Shown: piece by piece, positions 27,789-37,534 of the stretch
Layout of the letters: every line of letters starts with the position of its first letter
Position numbering within the stretch: position 1 is the first letter of the stretch
NCBI RefSeq assembly: GCF_010725055.1
Contig: NZ_BJKB01000001.1
Span: 62,001-126,000 of the forward strand
Direction: 5' to 3'
Length of the DNA: 64,000 nucleotides
DNA from: Gelidibacter japonicus
GTDB lineage: Bacteria; Bacteroidota; Bacteroidia; Flavobacteriales; Flavobacteriaceae
Position numbers and translations under genes: made by a program
The notes under the pieces: generated by a model
What the model saw: only the letters and a program-made list of their open reading frames with translations
Told to the model about the DNA's origin: nothing
Databases searched by the model: none

Positions 27789-28886
27789 TCACGCCTTCTT
27801 GAAGTAGATTTTAAAACGTGAGCCCACATTCACTTCGCTTTCAACCTCTATTTTCCCGCCCATACTTTCGATATGGTTCTTGGTAATGAACAAACCAATC
27901 CCCCGGGCATCCTGTCGTTGATGGAAGGTTTTTTCAAATTGGAACAAATCAAATTTATGTTTAGCCAAATCAATTCCCAAGCCATTGTCGATCACTTCCA
28001 AAATGACAAAATCGTCAGTCTCAATTGTACGTAATTTCACATAGGATTGACGTTCCTTCGAACTGTATTTTAATGCATTGGTCAAAAGATTGAGGATGAT
28101 ACTATCCAAATAGACCGCAAGGGCCAATACTTCAATCTGCGAATCGACTTCATTGATAATCTCACATCGCTCTTGGCGTGCTATGGCATTGATATTATAG
28201 ATGGCACGATCTACAAAAGCGCTCAAAACTTTTGGTTTTAGGTTGCTTTTTAGATAGAAATCTTCTTTTCTGACCTCATTAAGGTTTGTGATGGTTACAT
28301 CGAGCTGAGCCAGCGATTCTTTGAGCATTTTAAAGTTCTCATCATTTTTGATACCTTTTAACTCCTCTTCCATAAATCCAATGATCATCCCTAGGTTGCC
28401 CAGATGGCTCCGGATATCATGGGTAGCGATATGTGCAAAGTCCTTTAGTTTTTCATTTTGGGTCTTCACAATTTCTGTAATGGAATTCATTTCCCACAAC
28501 ATTCCTTTTTGATCAGTAATGTCCACTACTTGGGTAATAAAGTAGAGCGGACTACCATCCAAATGTAGTTGTAAAGAAACCGATAGCAACACCCATACAA
28601 TATGTCCTTCCTTATGGAAATAACGCTTCTCAATTTGATAACTATTTGTTTCGCCGCTCAACAATCGCCGCAGTTGTTCAATATCGACCTCTATGTCATC
28701 TTTATGTGTAATATCAGGAAATTTCAAGGCGTAAAATTCCGCTTCAGAATAGCCCAAAATCTTTGTCATTCCGTGATTGACCTTCACCCAGCGATAATCC
28801 AAACCCACAATGGCAATTCCATTTGGAGCATGATTGAAAATGTTTTCAAAAAGTCTGTCCTTTATTTTAACTAGGTTTGTAGGCAT
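27789..28886 (-). CDS. Soluble PAS-domain sensor histidine kinase
   Basis: This 365-residue protein has no transmembrane segment. A PAS/PAC sensor domain (about residues 10-130: ENIFNHAPNGIAIVGLDYRWVKVN..., GHIVWVLLSVSLQLHLDGSPL) is followed by a dimerisation/phosphoacceptor helix with the H-box FAHIATHDIRSHLGNL (about 150-165). The HATPase domain contains N-box LLTNALKYSS, G1 DNGLGIDL, F-box and G2 ARGIGLFITKNHIE. It would autophosphorylate on the H-box His and pass phosphate to a response regulator. None is encoded next to it, so it is an orphan kinase here. The ligand is unknown. Confidence 0.9.
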   Translation of the reverse strand: MPTNLVKIKDRLFENIFNHAPNGIAIVGLDYRWVKVNHGMTKILGYSEAEFYALKFPDITHKDDIEVDIEQLRRLLSGETNSYQIEKRYFHKEGHIVWVLLSVSLQLHLDGSPLYFITQVVDITDQKGMLWEMNSITEIVKTQNEKLKDFAHIATHDIRSHLGNLGMIIGFMEEELKGIKNDENFKMLKESLAQLDVTITNLNEVRKEDFYLKSNLKPKVLSAFVDRAIYNINAIARQERCEIINEVDSQIEVLALAVYLDSIILNLLTNALKYSSKERQSYVKLRTIETDDFVILEVIDNGLGIDLAKHKFDLFQFEKTFHQRQDARGIGLFITKNHIESMGGKIEVESEVNVGSRFKIYFKKA

Positions 28887-29028
28887 GTATCAATATCAAT
28901 TATTATCAAAAATAACTGAGTTCAACCGATACCATTAACCCATTAACAATTATTTATACTCGTTTTCCCGCTATTTCTGCCATCAAAGAAATTTTCATCT
29001 GAAGTATTATTCATGTGATATTAATCAC

Positions 29029-29037
29029 TATCTTTGC
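29029..29037 (+). promoter_or_regulatory. -7 box (TATCTTTGC) for rpsO
   Basis: Exact TAnnTTTGY match 54 bases before the rpsO ATG, typical spacing for a leader that could carry S15 autoregulation. Confidence 0.55.
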
Positions 29038-29091
29038 ACCGTGATTCGAAAATCGAGTCCGTACATAACAATCATTTACAATAATATTAGC

Positions 29092-29361
29092 ATGTATTTA
29101 GATCAAAAAGAAAAAGAGGCCATCTTTACAAAACACGGTAAAGGTCCACAAGACACAGGTTCTGCAGAAGGGCAAATTGCTTTGTTTACCTACAGAATCA
29201 ATCATTTAACAGAACACTTGAAACAAAATCGTAAAGATTACAATACAGAGCGTTCATTGGTAAAATTAGTTGGTAAGCGTCGTGCATTGCTCGATTACTT
29301 AACTAAGAAAGATATCTTAAGATATCGTGCCATTGTCAAAGAATTAGGATTGAGAAAATAA
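29092..29361 (+). CDS. rpsO: 30S ribosomal protein S15
   Basis: Small-subunit protein that binds the 16S rRNA central domain early in assembly. The start at 29092 (MYLDQKEKEAIFTKHG) gives the standard 89 residues. An upstream in-frame GTG at 29041 would add a non-homologous leader overlapping the promoter region. Conserved LVGKRRALLDYL and the basic C-terminus are present. A terminator follows, then pnp, the classical rpsO-pnp neighbourhood. Confidence 0.97.
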   Translation: MYLDQKEKEAIFTKHGKGPQDTGSAEGQIALFTYRINHLTEHLKQNRKDYNTERSLVKLVGKRRALLDYLTKKDILRYRAIVKELGLRK

Positions 29362-29372
29362 TCACTATAAAG

Positions 29373-29397
29373 ACCACGCCTTTCAGCGTGGTTTTTT
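29373..29397 (+). terminator. Rho-independent terminator after rpsO
   Basis: Perfect 7-bp stem (29373-29379 with 29386-29392) with a 6-base loop and a T tract, 11 bases after the stop codon. Confidence 0.85.
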
Positions 29398-29573
29398 GTT
29401 ACATTAATACACCTACAAGACCTTAAAGTCCTTGCAGGATAAATTAAAAGAAGCGAAATCCGGAATTGGTCCGGAAAAAGTTTTTCATTGGTCAACACAC
29501 AACACTACACAACAACACAACCCTGTCCGTCCAGTAAGGCGGAGACCATTGTTTAATTTGAATTAAAAAATTT

Positions 29574-31841
29574 ATGATTCCAAAAGTTTTTAAAGAGGTC
29601 ATTGACCTTGGTGATGGACGTACAATCTCCATCGAAACCGGAAAATTGGCTAAACAAGCTCATGGTTCGGTTGTTGTGCAATCTGGAAAATGTATGTTAT
29701 TATGTACTGTAGTTTCCAATTACCAGCAAAGTGATGTTGACTTTTTACCGTTAACTGTTGACTATAGAGAGAAATTTGCAGCTGCAGGCCGTTATCCTGG
29801 CGGTTTCTTTAAAAGAGAAGCACGACCAAGTGATGGTGAAGTATTGACCATGCGTTTGGTAGATCGTGTATTGCGTCCATTATTCCCAAGTGACTATCAC
29901 GCTGAAACCCAAGTGATGATTCAGTTGATGTCGCATGATGACGATGTGATGCCAGACGCTATGGCCGGATTGGCAGCCTCTGCAGCCATTCAACTATCTG
30001 ATATACCATTTGAATGCCCAATCTCCGAAGTAAGAGTAGGTCGTATCAATGGCGAGTTCATCATCAACCCTACCCGTGCTCAATTGGAAGATTCAGACAT
30101 CGATATGATGATCGGGGCATCTGCCGATTCAGTGATGATGGTAGAAGGAGAAATGGACGAGATCTCAGAAGAAGAAATGGCAGAAGCCATTAAGTTTGCT
30201 CACGAAGCCATTAAAGTACAATGTGCTGCTCAGGTAAAATTGGCTGAGGCCTTTGGAAAAAAAGAAGTTCGTGAATACGAACCTGAAAGAACGGATGAGG
30301 ATCTAGCCAAGAAAATCCATGCTATGGCCTACGATAAAGTGTATGCTATTGCTAAAGCCGGATCAGCTAAACATGAAAGAAGTGCTGCTTTTGATGCCAT
30401 TAAGGAAGAAATCAAAGCGACGTTTTCTGAAGAAGAATTAGAGGATTATGGCGGTATGATATCCACCTATTATTATAAAGCCGAAAAGGATGCTATCCGT
30501 GACCTTACCTTGAACGAAGGTTTGCGTTTGGACGGCAGAAAAACAGATGAGATCAGACCAATTTGGTGTGAAGTGGACTACTTGCCTTCAACACATGGTT
30601 CTGCACTTTTTACACGAGGTGAAACTCAAGCCTTGGCTACAGTGACTTTGGGAACTTCAAGAGAGGCCAACCAAATTGACATGCCTTCTTTTGAAGGTGA
30701 AGAGCGCTTCTATTTACATTATAACTTCCCTCCTTTTTCAACCGGTGAAGCACGTCCTATACGTGGCACTTCCCGTCGTGAAGTAGGACATGGAAACTTG
30801 GCACAACGTGCCCTAAAAGGAATGGTACCTGATGAGTGCCCATACACCGTACGTGTTGTTTCAGAAGTTTTGGAATCAAACGGTTCGTCTTCAATGGCAA
30901 CAGTTTGCGCTGGTACTATGGCCTTGATGGATGCTGGGGTTCAGTTAAAGAAACCTGTATCCGGGATTGCCATGGGCTTGATTTCTGATACAGATTCTGG
31001 AAAATATGCAGTTCTTTCAGATATTTTGGGTGATGAAGATCACTTAGGTGATATGGACTTTAAGGTCACCGGTACCGCTGATGGTATCACGGCATGCCAA
31101 ATGGACATTAAGGTTAAAGGCTTGTCTTACGAAATCTTAGTGAAGGCATTAAAGCAAGCACGTGAGGGTCGTTTGCATATTCTTGACAAATTGGTAGAAA
31201 CTATTGCAGAACCAAATGCCGATGTTAAGGCCCACGCTCCAAAAATGGTTACCCGTGTGATCCCTAACGAATTCATTGGTGCATTGATTGGACCAGGTGG
31301 AAAAGTCATTCAAGAATTACAAAAAGAAACCAAAACCACTATTGTTATCAATGAAGATCCTACTACGGAAGAAGGTATCGTTGAGATATTAGGTACTAAT
31401 CAGGAAGGTATTGATGCGGTATTGGCGAAAATCGATTCGTTAATGTTCAAACCAACCGTTGGCTCATCGTACTTGGTAAAAGTGATCAAGATGCTCGATT
31501 TTGGTGCCGTGGTTGAATATGAAGACGCTCCAGGAAACGAAGTCTTATTACACGTTAGCGAATTGGCTTGGGAACGTACAGAAAACGTAACCGACGTCGT
31601 CAAAATGGGTGATGTCTTTGAGGTGAAATACTTCGGAGTGGATCCTAAGACACGTAAGGAAAAAGTTTCACGTAAGGCCTTATTGGAAAAACCTGAAGGT
31701 TTTGTATCAAGACCACCAAGAGACAATAATAGAGATAACAGAAGCGGTGGACGTGACAATCGCGGATCTCGGGATAATAGAGGTCGTGACAATAGAGGTC
31801 GTGACGACCGTAAACCAAGAGAAAATAAAAAAGAGGATTAA
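29574..31841 (+). CDS. pnp: Polyribonucleotide nucleotidyltransferase (PNPase)
   Basis: This phosphorolytic 3'-5' exoribonuclease of the RNA degradation machinery has 755 residues. Two RNase PH-like domains flank a helical region; the second carries [24 protein letters not shown] and [12 protein letters not shown] domain ([16 protein letters not shown], about 565-620) and an S1 domain ([20 protein letters not shown]..., about 625-695) follow. The last ~50 residues are an unusually Arg/Asp/Asn/Gly-rich tail (repeats of RDNRG), probably disordered and RNA-binding. A strong terminator follows. Confidence 0.97.
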   Translation: MIPKVFKEVIDLGDGRTISIETGKLAKQAHGSVVVQSGKCMLLCTVVSNYQQSDVDFLPLTVDYREKFAAAGRYPGGFFKREARPSDGEVLTMRLVDRVLRPLFPSDYHAETQVMIQLMSHDDDVMPDAMAGLAASAAIQLSDIPFECPISEVRVGRINGEFIINPTRAQLEDSDIDMMIGASADSVMMVEGEMDEISEEEMAEAIKFAHEAIKVQCAAQVKLAEAFGKKEVREYEPERTDEDLAKKIHAMAYDKVYAIAKAGSAKHERSAAFDAIKEEIKATFSEEELEDYGGMISTYYYKAEKDAIRDLTLNEGLRLDGRKTDEIRPIWCEVDYLPSTHGSALFTRGETQALATVTLGTSREANQIDMPSFEGEERFYLHYNFPPFSTGEARPIRGTSRREVGHGNLAQRALKGMVPDECPYTVRVVSEVLESNGSSSMATVCAGTMALMDAGVQLKKPVSGIAMGLISDTDSGKYAVLSDILGDEDHLGDMDFKVTGTADGITACQMDIKVKGLSYEILVKALKQAREGRLHILDKLVETIAEPNADVKAHAPKMVTRVIPNEFIGALIGPGGKVIQELQKETKTTIVINEDPTTEEGIVEILGTNQEGIDAVLAKIDSLMFKPTVGSSYLVKVIKMLDFGAVVEYEDAPGNEVLLHVSELAWERTENVTDVVKMGDVFEVKYFGVDPKTRKEKVSRKALLEKPEGFVSRPPRDNNRDNRSGGRDNRGSRDNRGRDNRGRDDRKPRENKKED

Positions 31842-31870
31842 TTTCTGATTTATATTCTTAATATATTACC

Positions 31871-31906
31871 AACCTCACAGGTTTTGAAAACCTGTGAGGT
31901 TTTTTT
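31871..31906 (+). terminator. Rho-independent terminator after pnp
   Basis: A long stem pairs AACCTCACAGGTTT with AAACCTGTGAGGTT and runs into a T tract, about 30 bases after the pnp stop. Confidence 0.9.
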
Positions 31907-32626
31907 ATGTCGATAATCGTAATTTTCCAATAAGAAATCAGGATTGCTTCGTTCATAGAACAACCCATTATTGATTGGAAATCCATAGTTTTATATTGGC
32001 AGACTGAAAATCTGCTCCGTGAATTAGCTGGAAAATAAGATGTAAAAATGCATAATGATTTATGTACCCGCCTGATTGGACGGGCAGGTTCGTAGCTAAA
32101 ACGTGTATAGAAACCAAAGTAGCTGCAATGACTCCCGAAAGCAATCGAAATGAATGTACCTCATTAACAAGAACACAGCGCTTAAAATAAAATTGCTCGA
32201 TCTCGCCCCTCTGTAATTTCTTTCTAAAAAGTAAGACATTAATTTGAAAAATCTCATAACGTTCTTTCCTTTATATGAGCCTATTGACTTTTATAATATT
32301 TTACGTGACACTAATGATCCATAATAGAAGATTATTTTTTTTAGATTTTTTAGAATACAAATTCAACCTCTCAGAGGTTTTTTTAATACCCTTACTTGAG
32401 TTATAAACCCGACAAACTTGCAAAATCCCGACATCCTGTCACCTTCCCAAATTTTAACAATTGAGGATATGGTAAGATTTACATGTCATAATTCAGAATT
32501 CGATAACCCATGGCATTCAAACTTATCAAATTGATGAATCCCGAAAATCGGTCGTATATATCCGGGCTTCCGTACAGTCCTTGCAGCTATAATGGAAATT
32601 AATAGTGATAATCAATAACTTAAATA
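31907..32626 (+). other. Gene-free region between pnp and proC
   Basis: About 720 bases with no ORF of gene quality on either strand. It contains imperfect GC-richer words such as CCTGATTGGACGGGCAGG near 32082, resembling inverted-repeat intergenic elements, and AT-rich filler. I see no clear promoter box for proC. Confidence 0.5.
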
Positions 32627-33430
32627 ATGAAAGTATTAGTCATTGGAGCAGGAAATATGGGATTGACCTATGCGGAAGGCATGGCCAACTCCCCTTTGCT
32701 CACTAAACATAAACTCCGGATTTTTGACACGGATCCGAAAAAAATCGAAACATTAAAACAACAATCCCAATTTCATGTTTACGACACGCTTGACGATTGT
32801 CTGCCAAAATCGGACCTCGTATTTATCGCCGTCAAACCTTATCATAGTGCCGATTTATTCAAGATCATGACACCTATGCTCAACGACGATCAGATATTTG
32901 TATCGTTAATGGCCGGCGTTACTATAGAGACGATCCAACAACAATTGGGAAAATCCAAAGTGGTACGGACCATGCCTAATCTTCCTGCCCAAGTTGGAAA
33001 AGGTGTCACCTCCTACACCGCATCAAAATCGGTTTCAAGGGTAGAGTTACTCATGGTGAGAAATCTATTGGATACCACAGGGACCTCAATACACGTCAAT
33101 ACAGAGAAATTCATTGATGCCTCTACAGGAATCTCCGGAAGTGGACCGGCCTATGTGTTCTACTTTATGCAATCGATGTTGGACGCCGCCTTAAAAATGG
33201 GCTTTTCAGCATACGATTCCAAGGTTTTGGTGAGCAACACCTTTGAAGGGGCTATTGAACTCTTTAATCAGAATGATATGTCGCCAAAATCATGGATTGA
33301 AAAAGTGGCATCCAAAGGCGGTACCACACAGGCAGCCATAGATTCTATGGACGACAACAATGTAAAACAACTTATCCAGGACGCGGCCTATGCGGCATTT
33401 GACCGAGCCGTCGAATTGGGAAAAAAATAA
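32627..33430 (+). CDS. proC: Pyrroline-5-carboxylate reductase
   Basis: Last enzyme of proline biosynthesis: it reduces pyrroline-5-carboxylate to proline with NAD(P)H. The 267 residues include the N-terminal Rossmann loop VIGAGNMGLTYAEG, the segment VVRTMPNLPAQVGKG, and the C-terminal signature GISGSGPAYVFYFMQSM with ASKGGTTQAAID. The proB start is 2 bases after its stop, so the two are translated from one message. Confidence 0.95.
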   Translation: MKVLVIGAGNMGLTYAEGMANSPLLTKHKLRIFDTDPKKIETLKQQSQFHVYDTLDDCLPKSDLVFIAVKPYHSADLFKIMTPMLNDDQIFVSLMAGVTIETIQQQLGKSKVVRTMPNLPAQVGKGVTSYTASKSVSRVELLMVRNLLDTTGTSIHVNTEKFIDASTGISGSGPAYVFYFMQSMLDAALKMGFSAYDSKVLVSNTFEGAIELFNQNDMSPKSWIEKVASKGGTTQAAIDSMDDNNVKQLIQDAAYAAFDRAVELGKK

Positions 33431-33432
33431 AA

Positions 33433-34221
33433 ATGGAAACGAAACGAATCGTAGTAAAAGTTGGTACCAACGTACTGACCAATAAAGACAATCGAATTTT
33501 AGGTCCCGTATTAAGGGAATTGGTAAGACAAATATCCGTACTTAACGAAAGAGGCGTCGAAGTGATATTGGTCTCTTCAGGATCGGCTATTGCCGGAAAG
33601 GAAATCTTGGGCGAGACGAGTATCATCGATCCGTCCATCAGAAGACAAGTGTACTCTTCAGTAGGGCAGCCGCGGATGATGCGTCATTATTATAGTCTGT
33701 TTCATGATTATGGGATGCGCTGTGCACAGGTCTTGGCCACCAAACGTGATTTTGACCCGGGCAAGCACCGTGAAAATATGGTCAACTGTTATGAAGGTCT
33801 CCTTGCAGAAGGGGTTACGCCAATTGCCAATGAAGATGACGCCACCTCATTGACCATGTCCATGTTTTCCGATAATGATGAACTGGCAAGTTTGGTAGCA
33901 GAATTATTGGATGTGGACCGATTGATCATTCTCTCGGATACCAATGGCTTATATACAGGACATCCAGACGATAAAGACTCCAGACAATTGAAAGAGGTCT
34001 CCGTTAATCAGGAGGTAGAACAATATGTTATGGCTTCCGGCAAAAAAGAAGGCGAAGGCCGCGGCGGAATGGCTTCTAAATTAAAGATTGCCAAAGGGAC
34101 GGCCAGAAAAAACATACCCACTTATATAGCCAACGGGAAACGTGAAAATGTGATCGTCGATATTATTGACAACAAGGAAGTTGGGACGAAGTTTGTTTCT
34201 GAACAAGGTATTAAGTATTAA
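33433..34221 (+). CDS. proB: Glutamate 5-kinase, short form without PUA domain
   Basis: First committed enzyme of proline synthesis: ATP-dependent phosphorylation of glutamate. The 262 residues contain the amino acid kinase fold only: VVKVGTNVLTNKDN, LVSSGSAIAGKEIL, NEDDATSLTMSMFSDNDELASLVA, ILSDTNGLYTGHP and GRGGMASKLKIAKG. The C-terminal PUA domain of the ~370-residue enterobacterial enzyme is absent. The last codons, for Ile-Lys-Tyr and the stop, lie inside a TATTAAG heptanucleotide array (34209-34271), so the C-terminus is partly repeat-encoded. Confidence 0.95.
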   Translation: METKRIVVKVGTNVLTNKDNRILGPVLRELVRQISVLNERGVEVILVSSGSAIAGKEILGETSIIDPSIRRQVYSSVGQPRMMRHYYSLFHDYGMRCAQVLATKRDFDPGKHRENMVNCYEGLLAEGVTPIANEDDATSLTMSMFSDNDELASLVAELLDVDRLIILSDTNGLYTGHPDDKDSRQLKEVSVNQEVEQYVMASGKKEGEGRGGMASKLKIAKGTARKNIPTYIANGKRENVIVDIIDNKEVGTKFVSEQGIKY

Positions 34222-34271
34222 GTACTAAGTATTAAGAATTAAGTACTAAGTATTAAGTATTAAGTATTAAG
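34209..34271 (+). repeat. Heptanucleotide tract, TATTAAG type, containing the proB stop codon
   Basis: Nine consecutive 7-bp steps: TATTAAG twice, TACTAAG, TATTAAG, AATTAAG, TACTAAG, TATTAAG three times. The first unit and the start of the second encode the end of ProB and its TAA. Confidence 0.92.
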
Positions 34272-34501
34272 AGGTAGGACTAGGAATTTAAAATTTAGAA
34301 GAATTCCCTCCACCCTCCATTGAGCCTGTCGAAATGAAGGGAATTTGGATTCAATTCCATAAAAGGAATTGAAGACGGAAGGGTTACAAATTTTATCCCA
34401 ACAAGATTTCCAATCGGCCCATAAGAACCTTCTCAATATCCACTGAACGAAGTGCAAGAAGTATTAATCAGATAATATTAATTTAAATAAAACATAACAT
34501 A
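34272..34501 (+). other. Spacer splitting proB from proA
   Basis: With the heptad array this makes a 280-base gap inside an otherwise compact proline operon. It contains an imperfect stem CCCTCCATT/AATGAAGGG (34313-34341) around GAGCCTGTCGA, a REP-like intergenic word. No terminator with a T-run was seen, so read-through into proA remains possible. Confidence 0.5.
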
Positions 34502-35701
34502 ATGAAACTTTTAAATACAAACATAAAAAACAAGGTGCTACAATCAATGATGACTATTATTGATAAGGAGCGAAACAATATTTTAAAAGCAAATCAAAAA
34601 GACTTGGATGCCTTTGGCAAAAGTGATCAAGCCCTTTATGACCGCTTGGTGGTTGATGATTCCAAAATTGATGGGATGATCAAGGCCATCTCGGAAGTAG
34701 AAGCCCAAGAAGATCCTGTAGGGCAGGAGATCTCAAATTTGACTTTGGACAGTGGCTTGCAAATCACCAATAAAACCGCCCCATTTGGTACGATCATGAT
34801 CATTTATGAATCGCGACCGGATGTGACCATTGAAGCTGCCGTATTGGCCTTTAAGGCCAACAACAAGATTCTTTTGAAAGGCGGAAAAGAGGCGCTCCAC
34901 AGTAACCTTATTCTCGAAAAATGTTGGCACCAAGCTTTGGAAGACAACGGTCTTTCCAAAGACTGGATCCAACTGTTGCATCTTCAACGTGAAGAAACAC
35001 AGGAATTCTTAAGGAATCCGACAGAAAAGATCGATTTGATTGTCCCAAGAGGTGGCGAACGTTTGATTAAATTTGTAAAAGACCATGCCACTTGTGCAGT
35101 ATTGATCAGCGGCAGAGGAAACAACTTCCTATATGTTGCCCAGGATGCCGATTGGGAAAAAACAGTCAAGGTGATCGTCAATGCCAAAACCGATAAGATT
35201 TCGGGATGTAACGCTTTGGATAAGGTCCTGATCGATAAAAGGCTTCCAAATTACGACACCAAATTGAAAGATCTTCAGGCCATTTTACACAATCTGGAGG
35301 TGGAATTGCTTGTGGATGAAAAGGTCGGCAACATTCTCACCAACGAAGCCAAAATCGAAAATGAGGACACTTGGTACGAAGAATTTTTGGCCATGAAACT
35401 TGTCATTGCAGAAGCTGAAAATGAGGATGTTGCTATTGAGATGATCAACACCTACTCTGGTGGGCATTCGTCCTCCATTCTCACCGAAGACAAAAAATTG
35501 GCGCAGAAATTCATGGAGCAAGTTGATAGTGCTGCAGTATACCATAATGCGTCCACACGCTTCACTGACGGCGGACAAATGGGCGTTGGCGCAGAGCTGG
35601 CCATCAGCACCGATAAACTGCACCACAGAGGTCCATTGGGGCTAAAGCAATTGGTCACCAATAAGTATTATGTGTTTGGCGACGGACATGTGAGGGCTTA
35701 A
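34502..35701 (+). CDS. proA: Gamma-glutamyl phosphate reductase
   Basis: Second enzyme of proline synthesis: NADPH-dependent reduction of gamma-glutamyl phosphate to glutamate-gamma-semialdehyde. The 399-residue product has the aldehyde-dehydrogenase-like fold with TAPFGTIMIIYESRPDVT, FKANNKILLKGGKEA, LIVPRGGERLIKFV, the catalytic Cys in TDKISGCNALDK, and the C-terminal GGQMGVGAELAISTDKLHHRGPLGLKQL. A heptanucleotide tract begins 15 bases after the stop. Confidence 0.95.
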   Translation: MKLLNTNIKNKVLQSMMTIIDKERNNILKANQKDLDAFGKSDQALYDRLVVDDSKIDGMIKAISEVEAQEDPVGQEISNLTLDSGLQITNKTAPFGTIMIIYESRPDVTIEAAVLAFKANNKILLKGGKEALHSNLILEKCWHQALEDNGLSKDWIQLLHLQREETQEFLRNPTEKIDLIVPRGGERLIKFVKDHATCAVLISGRGNNFLYVAQDADWEKTVKVIVNAKTDKISGCNALDKVLIDKRLPNYDTKLKDLQAILHNLEVELLVDEKVGNILTNEAKIENEDTWYEEFLAMKLVIAEAENEDVAIEMINTYSGGHSSSILTEDKKLAQKFMEQVDSAAVYHNASTRFTDGGQMGVGAELAISTDKLHHRGPLGLKQLVTNKYYVFGDGHVRA

Positions 35702-35716
35702 GTGGTTTCGGGTTTT

Positions 35717-35838
35717 GAGGGATGAGGGATGAGGAATTAGGGATGAGGGATTAGTGGTGAGTGGTGAGAGGTGAGAGGTGAGAGGTGAGAGGTGAGAGTC
35801 AATGTCGACTGTCGACTGTCAACTGCTGACTGCCGACT
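35717..35838 (+). repeat. Heptanucleotide tract with drifting word, after proA
   Basis: About 17 steps keep one 7-bp register while the word changes: GAGGGAT twice, GAGGAAT, TAGGGAT, GAGGGAT, TAGTGGT, GAGTGGT, GAGAGGT four times, GAGAGTC, AATGTCG, ACTGTCG, ACTGTCA, ACTGCTG, ACTGCCG. Confidence 0.9.
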
Positions 35839-35898
35839 AAAAAAGTTAAAGAATCATAAAAACTTGTATTTGTCAAAAATTAAACTATCTTATTGCCT

Positions 35899-36273
35899 AT
35901 GGTTCATACAGATAAAGAAAAATATTCGGAAATTTTAAGTACCTCTTTAGAATACTTAGAGAACATTGGTTTTGAGAATATCAAAGCAGACGCGGAGGGT
36001 TACGAAACCCCAAAATCATACCTCAAAAAAGGGAGTGATATCAACATAACACCCGATATTGTAGCAGAAAAGGAAGGGAGAAAACACTATTTTGAATTGA
36101 GTTTAAAGTCGGATAAAACACGCTTATTGAAATCAAAATGGCTGTTTTTAAATACCTTAAGCGCCATGAGTGCTTCCCGTTTCAAGATCATAACTACCCG
36201 GGGGCATTACAAATTCACGAATGAGATGTTGGAAGACATCAATTTGACGGATAAAAAATTGATCAAACTTTAA
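35899..36273 (+). CDS. Small protein of unknown function, possible PD-(D/E)XK nuclease-like fold
   Basis: I do not recognise a named family. The start at 35899 (MVHTDKEKYSEIL, 124 residues) is an ATG; a TTG two codons earlier is less likely. An N-terminal helix is followed by KKGSDINITPDIVAEKEGRKHYFELSLKSDKTRLLKSKWL. The PD...FELSLK arrangement recalls the core of restriction-endonuclease-like folds, but the acidic-X-Lys spacing is not canonical, so this is a weak suggestion. The C-terminal half has SASRFKIITTRGHYKF. There is no signal peptide. A strong terminator follows, so it is an independent unit between proA and rpoD. Confidence 0.7.
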   Translation: MVHTDKEKYSEILSTSLEYLENIGFENIKADAEGYETPKSYLKKGSDINITPDIVAEKEGRKHYFELSLKSDKTRLLKSKWLFLNTLSAMSASRFKIITTRGHYKFTNEMLEDINLTDKKLIKL

Positions 36274-36280
36274 CTAAAAC

Positions 36281-36316
36281 AAAAGACTTTTAGCCGCTGC
36301 GCTAAAAGTCTTTTTT
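36281..36316 (+). terminator. Rho-independent terminator after the small unknown gene
   Basis: Perfect 14-bp stem (36281-36294 with 36301-36314) with a 6-base loop and T tract, immediately after the stop codon. Confidence 0.92.
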
Positions 36317-36531
36317 CTTTGATAGGCCTTCCAAAGCAATCCTATGGTCCTTCCATAGAAATAACAACTGAAAACGATTCACCGCCACCTATGGTTTGAA
36401 AGAGATCATTTAGTGTAGCTTTCTATAGATTAAAATTAATTTCAACTTTCTTGTAACATTTAGAGCGTCTTTTACGTATAACTACTTACGAAAGGATTAT
36501 TCACCATTTTAAATTAGAGAGGCACATTTAA

Positions 36532-37395
36532 ATGAGACAACTCAAAATTACGAAGCAAGTAACCAACAGGGAAACGGCTTCGCTAGACAAGTATCTCCAA
36601 GAAATTGGAAAAGTTGACTTAATTACCGCAGATGAGGAAGTAGAATTGGCGCAACGCATCAAAGCTGGAGATCAACTGGCTTTAGAAAAGTTAACCAAAG
36701 CCAACTTACGTTTTGTCGTATCGGTAGCAAAACAATATCAAAATCAAGGGTTGACCTTACCAGATTTAATCAATGAAGGTAACTTAGGCCTTATTAAAGC
36801 GGCACAACGTTTTGATGAAACACGTGGATTCAAATTTATTTCCTACGCCGTGTGGTGGATTCGTCAATCCATTTTACAAGCGTTAGCTGAGCAATCGCGT
36901 ATTGTACGGTTGCCATTGAATAAAATTGGCTCCATCAATAAGATCAACAAAACTTTTGCGTTTTTGGAGCAAAGTCATGAACGTCCGCCAAGTGCAGAGG
37001 AAATTGCCAAAGAATTGGACATGACCATCAATGATGTAAAAGAGTCCATGAAAAACTCTGGCCGTCACGTATCGATGGATGCGCCTTTGGTTGAAGGTGA
37101 GGATTCCAACCTCTATGACGTTTTACGCTCTGGCGAATCTCCAAATCCGGATAAGGATTTGTTGCATGAGTCGTTGCGCACAGAAATTGAACGTGCGTTG
37201 GAAACATTGACACCTAGAGAAGCCGATGTCATCCGATTGTACTTTGGTTTGGGAGATCAACACCCTATGACCTTAGAAGAGATTGGTGAAACATTCGACT
37301 TAACTCGTGAACGCGTCCGTCAAATTAAAGAAAAAGCAATTCGTAGGTTGAAACATACCTCACGAAGCAAAATATTGAAAACCTATCTTGGATAA
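36532..37395 (+). CDS. rpoD: Primary RNA polymerase sigma factor (RpoD/SigA), short Bacteroidota form
   Basis: Housekeeping sigma-70 factor of 287 residues, which lacks region 1.1 and the long non-conserved insert of the proteobacterial protein. Region 1.2 ([25 protein letters not shown]), region 2 ([47 protein letters not shown]), region 3 (about 135-210) and region 4 with the -35-binding helix-turn-helix ([24 protein letters not shown]) are all present. It should recognise the TAnnTTTG promoters seen across the window. Confidence 0.97.
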   Translation: MRQLKITKQVTNRETASLDKYLQEIGKVDLITADEEVELAQRIKAGDQLALEKLTKANLRFVVSVAKQYQNQGLTLPDLINEGNLGLIKAAQRFDETRGFKFISYAVWWIRQSILQALAEQSRIVRLPLNKIGSINKINKTFAFLEQSHERPPSAEEIAKELDMTINDVKESMKNSGRHVSMDAPLVEGEDSNLYDVLRSGESPNPDKDLLHESLRTEIERALETLTPREADVIRLYFGLGDQHPMTLEEIGETFDLTRERVRQIKEKAIRRLKHTSRSKILKTYLG

Positions 37396-37534
37396 AGATT
37401 AAATCCAAATTTAAAGCGCCCCGTCTGCCGACAGGCAGGCAAATTCCAAACGATGATTTTGGAACATCGGCCTTAAATCCTGAAACTTCGGGAGGAATTT
37501 GAAGACAACAAACAGCATATTCTCTTAAATGAGA

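Noticed and set aside
29041-29091. N-terminal extension of rpsO from a GTG
   Set aside because: S15 is normally 88-89 residues and begins at the ATG at 29092.
31907-32626. A degraded gene between pnp and proC
   Set aside because: I could not recover a reading frame or a recognisable protein fragment by eye, so it is reported only as a gene-free region.
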